DNA of 64,000 nucleotides, from positions 1 to 64,000 of the forward strand of contig NZ_JAAATY010000016.1 in assembly GCF_013280595.1 (NCBI RefSeq). The letters are read 5' to 3'. Positions 1 through 8,592 of the stretch are shown here, piece by piece. This DNA is from Kibdelosporangium persicum. GTDB lineage: Bacteria; Actinomycetota; Actinomycetes; Mycobacteriales; Pseudonocardiaceae. The position numbers and the translations under genes are program-made. Below the pieces are notes generated by a model that saw nothing but the letters and a program-made list of their open reading frames with translations, ran no database searches and was not told where the DNA came from. Every line of letters starts with the position of its first letter. The stretch's first letter is position 1.

Positions 1-486
1 GCCTGACGCTTCTGCTCCGCCTCCGTCTCCCGCTTCGCCGTCTCCTTACGGTCAGCGATCTGCGCGTCCCGGTTCTTCGCCTGCTTCCGCGCCTTCTTCT
101 CCGCCGCGGTCTCCTGCTCGGCCGTGAACTTACGGTCGGCGATCTGCGCGTCCCGGTTCCTGGCCTGACGCTTCTGCTCCGCCTCCGTCTCCCGCTTCGC
201 CGTCTCCTTACGGTCAGCGATCTGCGCGTCCCGGTTCTTCGCCTGCTTCCGCGCCTTCTTCTCCGCCGCGGTCTCCTGCTCGGCCGTGAACTTACGGTCG
301 GCGATCTGCGCGTCGCGGTTCTTCGCCTGACGCTTCTGCTCCGCCTCCGTCTCCCGCTTCGCCGTCTCCTTACGGTCAGCGATCTGCGCGTCCCGGTTCT
401 TCGCCTGCTTCCGCGCCTTCTTCTCCGCCGCGGTCTCCTGCTCGGCCGTGAACTTACGGTCGGCGATCTGCGCGTCCCGGTTCCTG
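1..486 (-). repeat. 162-bp tandem repeat inside the coding region, three full copies and open at the window edge
   Basis: Copies start at 1, 163 and 325 with only a few base differences. Each encodes 54 residues made of two related sub-units of 28 and 26 residues that both begin (K/R)NRDAQIADRK. The near identity at DNA level points to recent expansion or gene conversion. The array continues beyond base 1. Confidence 0.95.
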
Positions 487-2012
487 GCCTGTTGCGCCTT
501 TTTCGCCTCTTCCGCCTTCTTCGCCGCCGTCTCCCGCTGGGACGTCGCCTTCTTGTCGGCGATCATGGCGTCGCGTGCCTGGTCCGGGTCCTTCTTCGGG
601 CCGTAGGTGTCGTGGATGTACTTCTCCCACTTCTGCCGGATCGGGTGGAACTCGTAGACGTAGTTGCCGTTTCCGTCCTGCACCAACTGGGGCCGGTACG
701 TGTCCCGCAGGGCACGCAGGAACGTGGCGCGCTTCTTCGGGTCAGGCAGGTGGAGATTCCTGATCGTGTCGTCGAGCCAGCGCTTGTCCTGGTCCGTGCC
801 ACTGATTTCGGCCGTGTACAGGGTTTCCGCGAGCCCGTACGCGGTCGGCAGGTAGCGGTTCTTGCGCTCCTCGTCGATCGAGAACGGCGGCGCCGCGCCC
901 TGACCGGGGGTGCCTGCTCGCGCCCAACCGGCCCTGGTGGGCAGTTTCGGCGTGGTGACCCGGCTTGCCGTGGTGCGCCGGCCGTTCCCGGTTGGGCTCA
1001 CGGTCTTCTTGGGCGCCAACTGTTTCGCCTGCGCCCGGTCGATCGCTTCCTGTTTGGCTATGCTGGCGGCCCGGCCAGGGCCGGTTGTGCCCCGCGTGGA
1101 ACCTTGCTTGCCCTGAGGAACGTTGGTCGTGGACTTCTTGCCCTGAGGAACGTTGGTCGTGGGTGTTTTCGCCTGTGCCCCCGTGGAACCGGGACCCCCT
1201 GAGCCGCCCTTCCGTGGACGCGCCTGCTGACCAGGCTCGTCCGGCCCCTTGTCGTCGCCGCCACGCTTGTACGCGTCGAGCACTTTCTTGGCTTCGCCCT
1301 TGAAATGGGCCGCGCGCTGCCGCAGTTGGTCACGTTCGTAGGCCGTGCGAGCGTCCTTCGCGCGTTGTTGGTACTGCGCCTCTTGCTTCTTCAACTGTTG
1401 GTAGCGGTCAAGGGCCTGCTGGGCTTTCGCGAGGTCCGTCTCCGCCCTGGCCAGGTCCGCCCTGGTCTGCCTGACTTTGCCCGCGGTACCGCGCTTCGGG
1501 GTGGGGCCGCCCTTCGAGCCTTGCTTCGGGCGCAGTTCGTCCAAGTCCTTCTGGAACGCGTCGACCCTTGTCCTGGCGTCCTTGACCTGGCTTTCCAAGA
1601 ACTTGTGCGGAACGAGTTTGGTCAACTGGCCGTCGACCGACTTGCGGATCGACGGCCAGTTCGTCGTGGCCCACTTGGCGACGTTGGAGGCCGAAGGCTT
1701 GCCTGCCCAGTCAGTGCCGACGCTCTGCGCGTAACTGAAGACGTGCTTGAGCCCGGCCTGCTCGATCGCCCGGTCGAACGCGGCGCCGTACCGCGCCCGG
1801 CCGTCCCGGTAGTAGTCCCGCAGCTTCTTCATCGCCGACTGGTCGTCGGGATCAGGCGTGGCGGGACGGCTCGGCTGCGCGGCCGACGCGAAGTCAGGCA
1901 ACGCTGCCGCGATGCCCCCGAACGCCATCACCGTGGCCAGGGCGACAGCAGGCACCTGCAATCCCGCACGACGCAATCGCAACCGCGCTTCCGCCAAGGT
2001 TTCCGGCTTCAT
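1..2012 (-). CDS. Repeat-rich exported protein, partial (3' end lies outside the window)
   Basis: The reading frame opens with ATG at 2012 and stays open to base 1, so the C-terminus is missing. It begins MKPETLAEARLRLRRAG and has a hydrophobic stretch at about residues 16-36 (signal peptide or anchor). The middle part is helical and charged (many Q, K, D, R, A), with a Gly/Pro/Thr-rich linker that holds a tandem TTNVPQGKK repeat. From about residue 510 the protein consists of near-identical 54-residue units (core NRDAQIADRK), predicted to form long charged helices or coiled coil. The start overlaps the stop of the upstream gene (ATGA), so the two are translationally coupled. I recognise no family; a surface, stalk-like or large secreted protein is inferred from the signal/anchor plus repeats. 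Confidence 0.8.
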   Translation of the reverse strand, partial: MKPETLAEARLRLRRAGLQVPAVALATVMAFGGIAAALPDFASAAQPSRPATPDPDDQSAMKKLRDYYRDGRARYGAAFDRAIEQAGLKHVFSYAQSVGTDWAGKPSASNVAKWATTNWPSIRKSVDGQLTKLVPHKFLESQVKDARTRVDAFQKDLDELRPKQGSKGGPTPKRGTAGKVRQTRADLARAETDLAKAQQALDRYQQLKKQEAQYQQRAKDARTAYERDQLRQRAAHFKGEAKKVLDAYKRGGDDKGPDEPGQQARPRKGGSGGPGSTGAQAKTPTTNVPQGKKSTTNVPQGKQGSTRGTTGPGRAASIAKQEAIDRAQAKQLAPKKTVSPTGNGRRTTASRVTTPKLPTRAGWARAGTPGQGAAPPFSIDEERKNRYLPTAYGLAETLYTAEISGTDQDKRWLDDTIRNLHLPDPKKRATFLRALRDTYRPQLVQDGNGNYVYEFHPIRQKWEKYIHDTYGPKKDPDQARDAMIADKKATSQRETAAKKAEEAKKAQQARNRDAQIADRKFTAEQETAAEKKARKQAKNRDAQIADRKETAKRETEAEQKRQAKNRDAQIADRKFTAEQETAAEKKARKQAKNRDAQIADRKETAKRETEAEQKRQARNRDAQIADRKFTAEQETAAEKKARKQAKNRDAQIADRKETAKRETEAEQKRQ
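1111..1162 (-). repeat. Short in-frame tandem repeat (period 30 bp)
   Basis: The block CCCTGAGGAACGTTGGTCGT occurs at 1111 and again at 1141, in the linker of the repeat-rich exported protein. It encodes two copies of a TTNVPQGK-type decapeptide. Confidence 0.85.
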
Positions 2013-3274
2013 CGCCCGCCCCTTCCGTTCGCTGGGAGGACCATGAATCCGGTCGGCCCTTCCTCGGCCAGCACGTGCTCGCCGATCGATTTCGAGTCCC
2101 GGCCCTCGAAGGTGATGACCGGCTCGGGTTTGGTCTCGGCTGGCCGCTTGGTCCTGCCGACCGGCTCGGCCTCGACCGCTTTCCGTGCCGGGGCCGGCCG
2201 CTCGATGACCGGGGCTTCGACGCGCTGGGCACGCGCCGGACGGACCTCAGGCGCGGGCTTGACCTCAACCACCGGAGCCTTCCGCGCACCAACAGGCGCC
2301 GGCCGCTCGACAACCGGACCAACCTCAGGCGCGGGTTCAACCCCAACCACCGGAGCCTTCCGCGCACCAACAGGCGCCGGCCGCTCGACAACCGGACCAA
2401 CCTCAGGCGCGGGTTCAACCCCAACCACCGGAGCCTTCCGCGCACCAACAGGCGCCGGCCGCTCGACAACCGGAGACTCGACACGCTCAGGCGCTGGCTC
2501 AACCATCGCCACAGCTGTCTGCGCGTCAGCAGCCACCGTCAGAGCCATGGGCGCGTCCGTAAGCACCGGGCCCGGCTGCTCCACCGCCACCACCTCGGCC
2601 GGTTCAGCCACCGGCTCGACCCCCGCCAGAAGCATCGGCGCCTCGACAGGCGCCGGACCCCGCCGCTCAGCCACCGGACCGATCCCGAGCGCTGCTTCGA
2701 CGTCGGCCGTCAGAGCCAGCGGCGACGGCTCATCCGCCCCCTCGGCCGGACCGACTGCGAGCTTCACCTCGGCCACGCCGAGGTCTGCCGCAACCGCCAC
2801 GCCGGCCGGTGAGGCCTTCACGTCAGCCGACACGCCGGCCGCCGCGACCTCAACGTCCACATCCGCCCGCTCGGGAACGTCCGCCGGAACCGGCGCCAAC
2901 GCCACCTCCTCGGTCTTCTCGCGCGGCGGTGCCCAGATCACCGGTGGCGTCGGGGCGGGTGGCGGCGTCGGGGCGGCGGGCGCCTGCACCGGCGGTTCGG
3001 GAAGATCCACGATCTCCGGTCCGAACACCGGCTGTTCCTCGATCACCGGCGGTGCTTCGATCCCCCGCTGCTCCAGATACTCGTCAACCAGGTGGCTGAC
3101 GTCGTCCGGTGACAACGCGACTGCCGGATCGTCGTCACCCGACAGCAGGTTCGCCACCAAGGCACCCATCGCCACTCCGCCGGCGAAGCCCGTCCAGATC
3201 CATACCTTTGGCATGTTCGGTTTACGGCGGTGAATCCGTACACCGGCCCGCCGTGGCACTCGACGCCGTGGCAT
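2009..3274 (-). CDS. Membrane-anchored Pro/Ala/Val-rich repeat protein of unknown function
   Basis: About 421 residues, ATG at 3274 preceded by GGAGGGAG, a strong ribosome site. A basic N-terminus (MPRRRVPRRAG) is followed by one membrane segment at about residues 22-45 (WIWTGFAGGVAMGALVANLL). The rest is low complexity, rich in P, A, V and E, with three perfect or near-perfect 26-residue repeats (core VVERPAPVGARKAP) and a short C-terminal non-repeat part (ending FMVLPANGRGGR). Such extended Pro-rich regions often span cell wall. It overlaps the next gene by ATGA, so this pair is one operon, divergent from the HTH membrane protein. No family recognised; a wall-spanning partner of the repeat protein is an inference. 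Confidence 0.75.
   Translation of the reverse strand: MPRRRVPRRAGVRIHRRKPNMPKVWIWTGFAGGVAMGALVANLLSGDDDPAVALSPDDVSHLVDEYLEQRGIEAPPVIEEQPVFGPEIVDLPEPPVQAPAAPTPPPAPTPPVIWAPPREKTEEVALAPVPADVPERADVDVEVAAAGVSADVKASPAGVAVAADLGVAEVKLAVGPAEGADEPSPLALTADVEAALGIGPVAERRGPAPVEAPMLLAGVEPVAEPAEVVAVEQPGPVLTDAPMALTVAADAQTAVAMVEPAPERVESPVVERPAPVGARKAPVVGVEPAPEVGPVVERPAPVGARKAPVVGVEPAPEVGPVVERPAPVGARKAPVVEVKPAPEVRPARAQRVEAPVIERPAPARKAVEAEPVGRTKRPAETKPEPVITFEGRDSKSIGEHVLAEEGPTGFMVLPANGRGGR
2271..2474 (-). repeat. 78-bp tandem repeat, about 2.6 copies, in coding sequence
   Basis: The string ACCGGAGCCTTCCGCGCACC recurs at 2271, 2349 and 2427, exactly 78 bp (26 codons) apart, with almost no divergence between copies. 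Confidence 0.95.
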
Positions 3275-3434
3275 CGCTCTCCCTCCAGTTCCGATGCGTT
3301 CCAGGAGAGAACCAATCGGCCGACGTGTCCGGTCACAAGGCTTTGAGCTGTCCGGATCAGTCCAGGACGGTTTCGGACACCCGGCGGGCGCCCTTATCCT
3401 GTGCATCTCACACAGGGACTTCGGAGGGAAACCG

Positions 3435-4295
3435 GTGCCGGGGGAAGACTGGCCGGATCCACGAGCCGCCACGACCGATGCCGAGTTCGTCGCGGCACTG
3501 CGAGAAGTGCGGACACGAGCCGACATGAGCTTCCGGGCGCTCGAACGCCGGGCCGCCCAGGCCGGTGACGCGTTACCGAGCTCGACGACCAACTCGGCGC
3601 TCGCACGCGACACGTTGCCACGCACCGAGTTCGTGGCCGCGTTCATCCGGGCGTGCGGCGGTGACGACAAAACCGTCCAGGCATGGGTCAACGCACGGGC
3701 GGACCTGGCCAGCGGTGGCGCTCCGGCCGTGACGTCTGACAACAGGCGGAAGGTCGCCTGGCTCGTCGGGGCGATCGCGTTGCTGATCGCGGTCGCCACG
3801 ACGGTGCTGATCACCACAAGCGCCAGTACGGACCAGACGATCACGACGGGCGCCCAGCAGATCCGGGTCGCGGCGACCGGCATGTGCCTGGGCGAGGGCC
3901 CGGAGAAGTTCAAGGACACCGGCCGTGAGGTGCTCGGTCAGCACGAGTGCGCGTCCGCCGGACCGCCGATCAGCATCGAACCGGCTGCCGAAGGGCGTTA
4001 TCAGCTGGTTCTCCATCACCCCCAGCACGGGCCTGGGTGCGTGACGATCGACGGCGGCGGCCAGTACACCGAGGTGCTGATGGCGGGCGCCCCTTGTGAG
4101 GCCGGCCGGCCCGATCAGGAGTTCACGTTCGAGGCCGTCACCAGCCCGGTCGAGGGCTACCGGCTGCGTTCCGTGTCAGGCGCCAAGTGGTGCGTGGGCG
4201 TCTACCAGAACAGCGGGGAGCCAGGCGTCCAGCTCATCCAGAACCCGTGCGACAACGGGCCGCACCAGGTGTTCCAGCTACGACCGCCCGGCTGA
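3435..4295 (+). CDS. Membrane-anchored XRE-type HTH protein with ricin-like C-terminal domain
   Basis: GTG start at 3435 chosen because GGAGGG lies 7 bases upstream; 286 residues. Residues about 12-90 form the actinobacterial helix-turn-helix found in many Streptomyces-type proteins (EFVAALREVRTRADMSFRAL). One membrane helix follows at about residues 105-125 (VAWLVGAIALLIAVATTVLI). The outer part has six cysteines in a beta-trefoil-like pattern and ends in HQVFQLRPPG, as ricin-type or similar lectin-like domains do. The layout suggests a transmembrane sensor with inner DNA-binding or protein-binding part and outer ligand-binding part. It ends directly against tatB (convergent, no gap). Ligand and targets are unknown. 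Confidence 0.75.
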   Translation: MPGEDWPDPRAATTDAEFVAALREVRTRADMSFRALERRAAQAGDALPSSTTNSALARDTLPRTEFVAAFIRACGGDDKTVQAWVNARADLASGGAPAVTSDNRRKVAWLVGAIALLIAVATTVLITTSASTDQTITTGAQQIRVAATGMCLGEGPEKFKDTGREVLGQHECASAGPPISIEPAAEGRYQLVLHHPQHGPGCVTIDGGGQYTEVLMAGAPCEAGRPDQEFTFEAVTSPVEGYRLRSVSGAKWCVGVYQNSGEPGVQLIQNPCDNGPHQVFQLRPPG

Positions 4296-4703
4296 TCAGG
4301 TGGCGTCGGGGTCGAACGGCGGCTTCTCGCCCGGGTTCAGCGGCGGCGGGGTCGATGGCGCCGGAGGAGACGCCGCCGGAGGAGATGACGCCGCGGGTGG
4401 CGGCGGCGTGTAGCCGTTCGGCTTGGGGCCGCTGGTGTCGTCGCTGAACAGGTGCTGCGAGACCATCCGCTTCGGGTCGAAGCTGCGCAGCTCGCGGAGG
4501 TTCTCCAGCGGCTTGCGCAGTTCGTCGAACTCCGGGCCCATCTCGTTGCGGAGCTGGTCGCGCGCGCCGGTGGCGAACTCGCGCACCTTGCGGATGCTCC
4601 GGCCGATCCACGCCGCCGCGGACGGCAGGCGTTCCGGGCCGAGGATGAACAGCGCCGCCAACAACAGCACGAGAATCTCCGGCCAGCCAATGCTGTCGAA
4701 CAT
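4296..4703 (-). CDS. tatB: Sec-independent protein translocase subunit TatB
   Basis: TatB is the single-span receptor subunit of the twin-arginine export pathway. The protein (135 residues) shows the classic N-terminus: a short membrane helix ([19 protein letters not shown]), the Gly-Pro hinge (LGPERLP) and an amphipathic helix, then a charged region and a Pro-rich tail ([11 protein letters not shown]). The position directly after htrA matches M. tuberculosis Rv1223-Rv1224, which favours TatB over TatA. The gap to htrA is 37 bp, so co-transcription is likely. Confidence 0.93.
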   Translation of the reverse strand: MFDSIGWPEILVLLLAALFILGPERLPSAAAWIGRSIRKVREFATGARDQLRNEMGPEFDELRKPLENLRELRSFDPKRMVSQHLFSDDTSGPKPNGYTPPPPAASSPPAASPPAPSTPPPLNPGEKPPFDPDAT

Positions 4704-4740
4704 GCCGCAACCTCCACCGAGTCAGCTTCAGCTTACCGAC

Positions 4741-6249
4741 TCAGTCGGACTGCAGGACCACGTCGATCGTCAGCTCCCTGCCGTCCCGCACGAGCACCAC
4801 CGGAACCTTCGCCCCGATTTCATGCGCTCGTACCGCGACGGTCAGCTCGGCCGAGTTGCGGACGATCCGGTCGCCGACCTTGATGATCACGTCGCCTTCC
4901 TGGATGCCCGCCTTCTGGGCCGCGCTGTCCTGCGCGACGTTGGCCGCACGGGCGCCCTGGGACGACTCGGCGCTGACGTCGGTCACCGCGTTGACGCCGA
5001 GCTCCGCGTGCTTGACCTGCCCGTCCCTGATCAGCGCCTGGGCGATCTTGCGGGCGTCGTTGGCCGGGATGGCGAAGCCGAGACCGATCGAGCCGCCCTC
5101 CTCGGTCGGGCTGACGATGAACGAGTTGATGCCGACCAGTGCGCCGGTCGCGTCGACGAGCGGGCCTCCGGAGTTGCCCTTGTTGATCGAGGCGTCGGTC
5201 TGGATCGCGTCGTACGCCACAGGCGGGTCGCCGCCGTTGCCGGGCACCAGCCGCGGCCGGTGCAGAGCGCTGACGATGCCCTCGGTGAACGTGTTGGACA
5301 GGCCGAGCGGCGACCCGACGGCGATCACCGAGTCACCGACCTGCAGTGAGTCGGAGTTGCCGAACTGCAGCACGGTCGGATTGTTCACCTGCACCTTGAT
5401 CACCGCGAGGTCGGTCTTCGGGTCCCGGCCGACGATCTTGGCATCGGCGCGGCTGCCGTCCTGGAACACCGCGGCCAGCTTCATCGACTGGTCCTTGGCG
5501 GCGGGCTCGATCACGTGGTTGTTGGTGACGATGTAGCCCTGGCCGTCGATCACCGCGCCGGACCCGATGGTGCCGGAGGTGCTACCGCGCAGCTCGATCG
5601 ACACGACCGAAGGCGCCACCCGCTTCGCGATGTCGGCGATCGAGCCCGGTGGCCGCTCCACGTTCGGCTGCACCTCGGCGAGCGTCACGTCGCTGGTGAG
5701 GTCGTTGCCGGTCCGGGCGATCCACCAGCCCACCGCGCCGCCCGCGGCGCCGATCACCAGCACCACGACCCCCAGGATGATCAGCGCGGTCGTCTTCACG
5801 CGCCGCCCGAACAGCAGTTCGGGCACGCTGAGCAGCTGCCCGCTGTCCCTGACGGGCTTCTCCTTGACCTCCGGCTCCGGCTGGTCCAGCGCGGGCGGGC
5901 CGATCATCGCCCCGGCGCCGGGATCGCGCCACGGATCGGAACCCTTGGCCGACCACAGCGGCGAGTCGTCGCGCTCGTCACCGTTCTGCTCGCCAGGCGG
6001 CCGCTGGAGCAGGACGTCCGGGTTCTCCGGCGGACGGCTGAACGCCTCGGTCAAGGCGGCCGCGGGCGGAGGAGCTGACCGCAGCACCGGGTCCGGGTGG
6101 TTGCCGTTGCGGTGGGCGAAGGCACTGTCCACACCGGGCGGACGGCCGAACACGGCCGCCTGAGCGGGGTCGACCGCCGGCCTGCGCAACGGGCGCGGAC
6201 CAAGCCGGTCAGGCTCAGGGGCCGGGTTGTGCTCAGGGTGCTGGTTCAT
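4741..6249 (-). CDS. htrA: HtrA/DegP-like membrane-anchored serine protease with PDZ domain
   Basis: S1C-family envelope protease that degrades or refolds damaged exported proteins. About 502 residues: a Pro-rich cytoplasmic N-terminus of about 150 residues, a membrane helix (about 153-178), the trypsin-like domain with catalytic His in VTNNHVIEP (about 245), Asp in KTDLAVIKV (about 280) and Ser in NKGNSGGPL (about 360), and a C-terminal PDZ domain (about 415-500). ATG at 6249 is taken; a GTG lies directly before it. It follows sigE and rseA, as in mycobacteria, and is a probable target of that stress circuit. The 267-bp gap and hairpin upstream suggest it can have its own promoter. Confidence 0.94.
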   Translation of the reverse strand: MNQHPEHNPAPEPDRLGPRPLRRPAVDPAQAAVFGRPPGVDSAFAHRNGNHPDPVLRSAPPPAAALTEAFSRPPENPDVLLQRPPGEQNGDERDDSPLWSAKGSDPWRDPGAGAMIGPPALDQPEPEVKEKPVRDSGQLLSVPELLFGRRVKTTALIILGVVVLVIGAAGGAVGWWIARTGNDLTSDVTLAEVQPNVERPPGSIADIAKRVAPSVVSIELRGSTSGTIGSGAVIDGQGYIVTNNHVIEPAAKDQSMKLAAVFQDGSRADAKIVGRDPKTDLAVIKVQVNNPTVLQFGNSDSLQVGDSVIAVGSPLGLSNTFTEGIVSALHRPRLVPGNGGDPPVAYDAIQTDASINKGNSGGPLVDATGALVGINSFIVSPTEEGGSIGLGFAIPANDARKIAQALIRDGQVKHAELGVNAVTDVSAESSQGARAANVAQDSAAQKAGIQEGDVIIKVGDRIVRNSAELTVAVRAHEIGAKVPVVLVRDGRELTIDVVLQSD

Positions 6250-6469
6250 CACCGCTCAGCCTGCCTGTCAGGTGGTGAAAGCCCAGTAAACACGGCGGGC
6301 GGACGGCCTGGCGGCCCCCGACGTCCAGCCTACGACGGGACACCGGCAACGCCCGGCGGACAGAGATCCACTCCGGCTGGTTGTCCACAGGGCGACGATG
6401 CGGCGGTGCTGTCCGAAGCTGATCGGCCAGCGCGGAGCCATGCGCGCGGTGAAGGGCCCGGAACGCCGC

Positions 6470-6499
6470 GAAGCCCCCGTTTCGGTCAACGAGGGCTTC
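6470..6499 (-). terminator. Hairpin after rseA
   Basis: GAAGCCC (6470-6476) pairs with GGGCTTC (6493-6499) across a 16-base loop, 18 bp after the rseA stop. It probably ends or reduces sigE-rseA transcripts before htrA. No clear U-run follows. Confidence 0.5.
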
Positions 6500-6516
6500 G
6501 TGTCCTTGGAGAAAAG

Positions 6517-7110
6517 TCAGCGAATGATCGGGCCCGGGCGGACGAGAACGGGCGCGACGTGCACGGGTCCCCTGGGCGGTGTCCGTACGACGGGGGCGGT
6601 CGCCTCGCCGTTCGCGGCGGGGGCGCCGGACGGGGCGACAAGCGCCAAAGCGCCGAGTACCAGGCCGGAGACGACGACACCCGCGCCTTGCGCTGTGCGC
6701 CGGCCGCGGCCGAGGACGTTCGGGCCTTCGCCTAAGCGGGGCTGGGAGCCCAGCGCCACCTTCGAGCCCAGCGGGGCGCTGGTGCCGACGCGGTCCGGGC
6801 GCTGGACGGCGACGAGCTTGCCGTCCTGGGTCATCGCGAGGTTGTCGGGCATCTCCGGCAACTCGGTGTTCTGCGGAATGGCCCGCAGGCTGGCCAGCAA
6901 GGCCGCCGGCAGGGACGGGGCATCAGCAGCACGTACGGCCGCGCGTGCCTGCCGCTGTGCCGCGATCTCCGCGGCGCAGTTCGAGCAGCTCAGCATGTGC
7001 GCGGCCACCCGGTCACGGGCGCTCGCGGACAGCTCGCCGTCCACGAACGCCACGACCGCGTCCGGCATCAGGTGCTGCTCGGGCAGATTCCACCCGCGCA
7101 GGTCGGTCAT
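6517..7110 (-). CDS. rseA: Anti-sigma factor of the SigE system
   Basis: 197 residues. The N-terminal zinc-binding anti-sigma domain carries the HxxxCxxC motif (HMLSCSNC, about residues 37-44) that clamps an ECF sigma factor. The rest is Pro/Ala-rich, with a hydrophobic stretch near the C-terminus ([18 protein letters not shown]) that could anchor it. The ATG at 7110 overlaps the sigE stop (ATGA), giving balanced synthesis of sigma and anti-sigma. Order sigE-rseA-htrA-tatB equals M. tuberculosis Rv1221-Rv1224. Confidence 0.92.
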   Translation of the reverse strand: MTDLRGWNLPEQHLMPDAVVAFVDGELSASARDRVAAHMLSCSNCAAEIAAQRQARAAVRAADAPSLPAALLASLRAIPQNTELPEMPDNLAMTQDGKLVAVQRPDRVGTSAPLGSKVALGSQPRLGEGPNVLGRGRRTAQGAGVVVSGLVLGALALVAPSGAPAANGEATAPVVRTPPRGPVHVAPVLVRPGPIIR

Positions 7111-7688
7111 GCGGAAGCCTCCCGGGTCACTTCGCGGCGCCGCTCGAGCGAGGCGCGCAGGGCCTGACGGCCACGGTGGATCCTGCTGCGAACAGTACCC
7201 AGCTTGACCCCGAGGGTCGCACCGATCTCCTCGTACGACAGGCCTTCCACGTCGCACAGGACCACGGCGGCCCGGAACTCCGGCGGCAACTCGTCCAACG
7301 CCGCCTGCAGGTCGGGGTCCAGGTGGGTCTCCGAGTAGACCTGCTCCGGCGACGGGTCGTCGCCCGCGAGCCGGTCGGTGTCCTCGGGCAGTCCCTCCAT
7401 GCGCAGCCGCGAGCGGCGGCGCGCCATGTCGAGGAACAGGTTCGTGGTGATGCGGTGCAGCCAGCCCTCGAAGGTGCCCGGCTTGTACGACGCCAACGAG
7501 CGGAACACCCGGATGAAGGTCTCCTGGGTGAGGTCCTCGGCGTCGTGCGAGTTGCCGGTGAGACGGTAGGCGAGCCGGTAGACCCGGTCGGCGTGTTCCC
7601 GGACGACCTCGTCCCAGGTCGGAGGTGTCCACACCGGTTGGTCGTCCAGCTCGACTGGCGCCGCCAACGCGACGTCGGAATCGCTCAT
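7107..7688 (-). CDS. sigE: ECF RNA polymerase sigma factor SigE
   Basis: Group 4 sigma factor for envelope stress. Region 2 is seen around [18 protein letters not shown] and [17 protein letters not shown]; region 4 has the [22 protein letters not shown]. The ATG at 7688 is chosen because GGGAGGA sits 10 bases upstream; it gives 193 residues. An in-frame GTG at 7805 would add 39 residues, and mycobacterial sigE is also known for several starts, so both forms may exist. Coupled to the anti-sigma gene by ATGA overlap. Transcribed away from the O-methyltransferase gene. Confidence 0.93.
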   Translation of the reverse strand: MSDSDVALAAPVELDDQPVWTPPTWDEVVREHADRVYRLAYRLTGNSHDAEDLTQETFIRVFRSLASYKPGTFEGWLHRITTNLFLDMARRRSRLRMEGLPEDTDRLAGDDPSPEQVYSETHLDPDLQAALDELPPEFRAAVVLCDVEGLSYEEIGATLGVKLGTVRSRIHRGRQALRASLERRREVTREASA

Positions 7689-7869
7689 CAGGTGGGTATC
7701 CTCCCGCGGACTCAACTGCCCACTACGTTCCTCAACGACGGACTCGTTCACGGTGTTCCCCACTTCGGCTGTGCGACTCCCCTTGATGTCGACAGCTAAG
7801 TGCACCGCGTTAGGGGCCGGGTGAGAGTCAGCTAAGACGAACCTGAGAATCCGTCCTCCGGCGCGTTGC

Positions 7870-7885
7870 CTGAGGGTTCCCTCAG
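7870..7885. promoter_or_regulatory. Short palindrome in the sigE / O-methyltransferase divergent region
   Basis: CTGAGGGTTCCCTCAG is a perfect inverted repeat with 7-bp arms and a 2-base centre. On the minus strand it contains GGGAAC, which resembles ECF -35 elements, so it could be part of a sigE autoregulatory promoter; a dimeric repressor site is the alternative. It ends 2 bases before the ATG at 7888, so it would also cover the start of the + gene. Confidence 0.4.
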
Positions 7886-7887
7886 AA

Positions 7888-8556
7888 ATGGCCCGGACGA
7901 CGCTAATCTCGCCAGGCGTGACACCCGAATGGCCGGCCGGGCTGCGTGACTACGTCGAGGACTACCTGGCCGAGGACGAGATCCTGAGCGCCGCCAGGGC
8001 GCGTGGGCGCGCGCTGGGCTGTGTGCCGATCGGCGTGGCGGGCGGCGCCGCGCTGCGGTTCCTCGCCACCGCGCTGCGGGCGAAAGCCGTGGTGGAGGTC
8101 GGCACGGGGGCCGGGCTGAGCGGCCTCTACCTGCTGCGGGGCATGGCCCCGGACGGCGTGCTGACGTCGATCGACGTCGAACCCGAGCACCAGGCGGCCG
8201 CCCGGCGGGCCTTCGCGGCCGAGGGCATCACGCCCGGCCGGACCAGGCTGATCATGGGCCGGGCGCTGGACGTGCTGCCGAGGCTGACCGACTCGGGCTA
8301 CGACCTGATCTTCGTGGACGCGGCGAAGACGGAGTACCCGAGCTACTACGAGCAAGGCGTGCGCCTGCTGCGGCCGGGCGGCGTGATCGCGTTCGACAAC
8401 GTCCTGTGGAAGGGCCGCGTGGCCGACCCGGACGACCGCGAACCGGACACGACGGCGCTGCGCGAGGTCACCCGGCTGGTCAAACAGGACGACCGCCTGG
8501 TGCCCGTGCTGCTCCCAGTCGGCGACGGCCTGCTCGTCGCCGCCAAGGCCTCGTGA
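7888..8556 (+). CDS. SAM-dependent O-methyltransferase (family 3, catechol-type)
   Basis: 222 residues. The SAM-binding motif I is [16 protein letters not shown], with the acidic residue of motif II in [11 protein letters not shown] and the metal-binding Asp in [11 protein letters not shown] followed by DNVLWKG, as in Mg-dependent O-methyltransferases. It is the counterpart of Rv1220c, divergent from sigE. The ATG at 7888 has GAGGG upstream; a GTG at 7918 would also leave the fold intact. The substrate is unknown. Confidence 0.88.
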   Translation: MARTTLISPGVTPEWPAGLRDYVEDYLAEDEILSAARARGRALGCVPIGVAGGAALRFLATALRAKAVVEVGTGAGLSGLYLLRGMAPDGVLTSIDVEPEHQAAARRAFAAEGITPGRTRLIMGRALDVLPRLTDSGYDLIFVDAAKTEYPSYYEQGVRLLRPGGVIAFDNVLWKGRVADPDDREPDTTALREVTRLVKQDDRLVPVLLPVGDGLLVAAKAS

Positions 8557-8592
8557 GTGTTTATCCGGGTTAGAACCCGGACAAACACTCAC
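8553..8592. terminator. Bidirectional terminator shared by convergent genes
   Basis: GTGAGTGTTT (8553-8562) pairs with AAACACTCAC (8583-8592), and CCGGGTT (8565-8571) with AACCCGG (8574-8580), forming one long stem with an AG tip and one mismatch. The stop codons of the O-methyltransferase (8554-8556) and of glgC (8589-8591) both lie inside the stem. Confidence 0.9.

Noticed and set aside
1305-3233. Long open frame on the + strand (642 codons) across the repeat-protein genes
   Set aside because: Ser/Thr/Gly-rich nonsense composition; it is antisense to two coupled genes with good starts and a clear signal/anchor.
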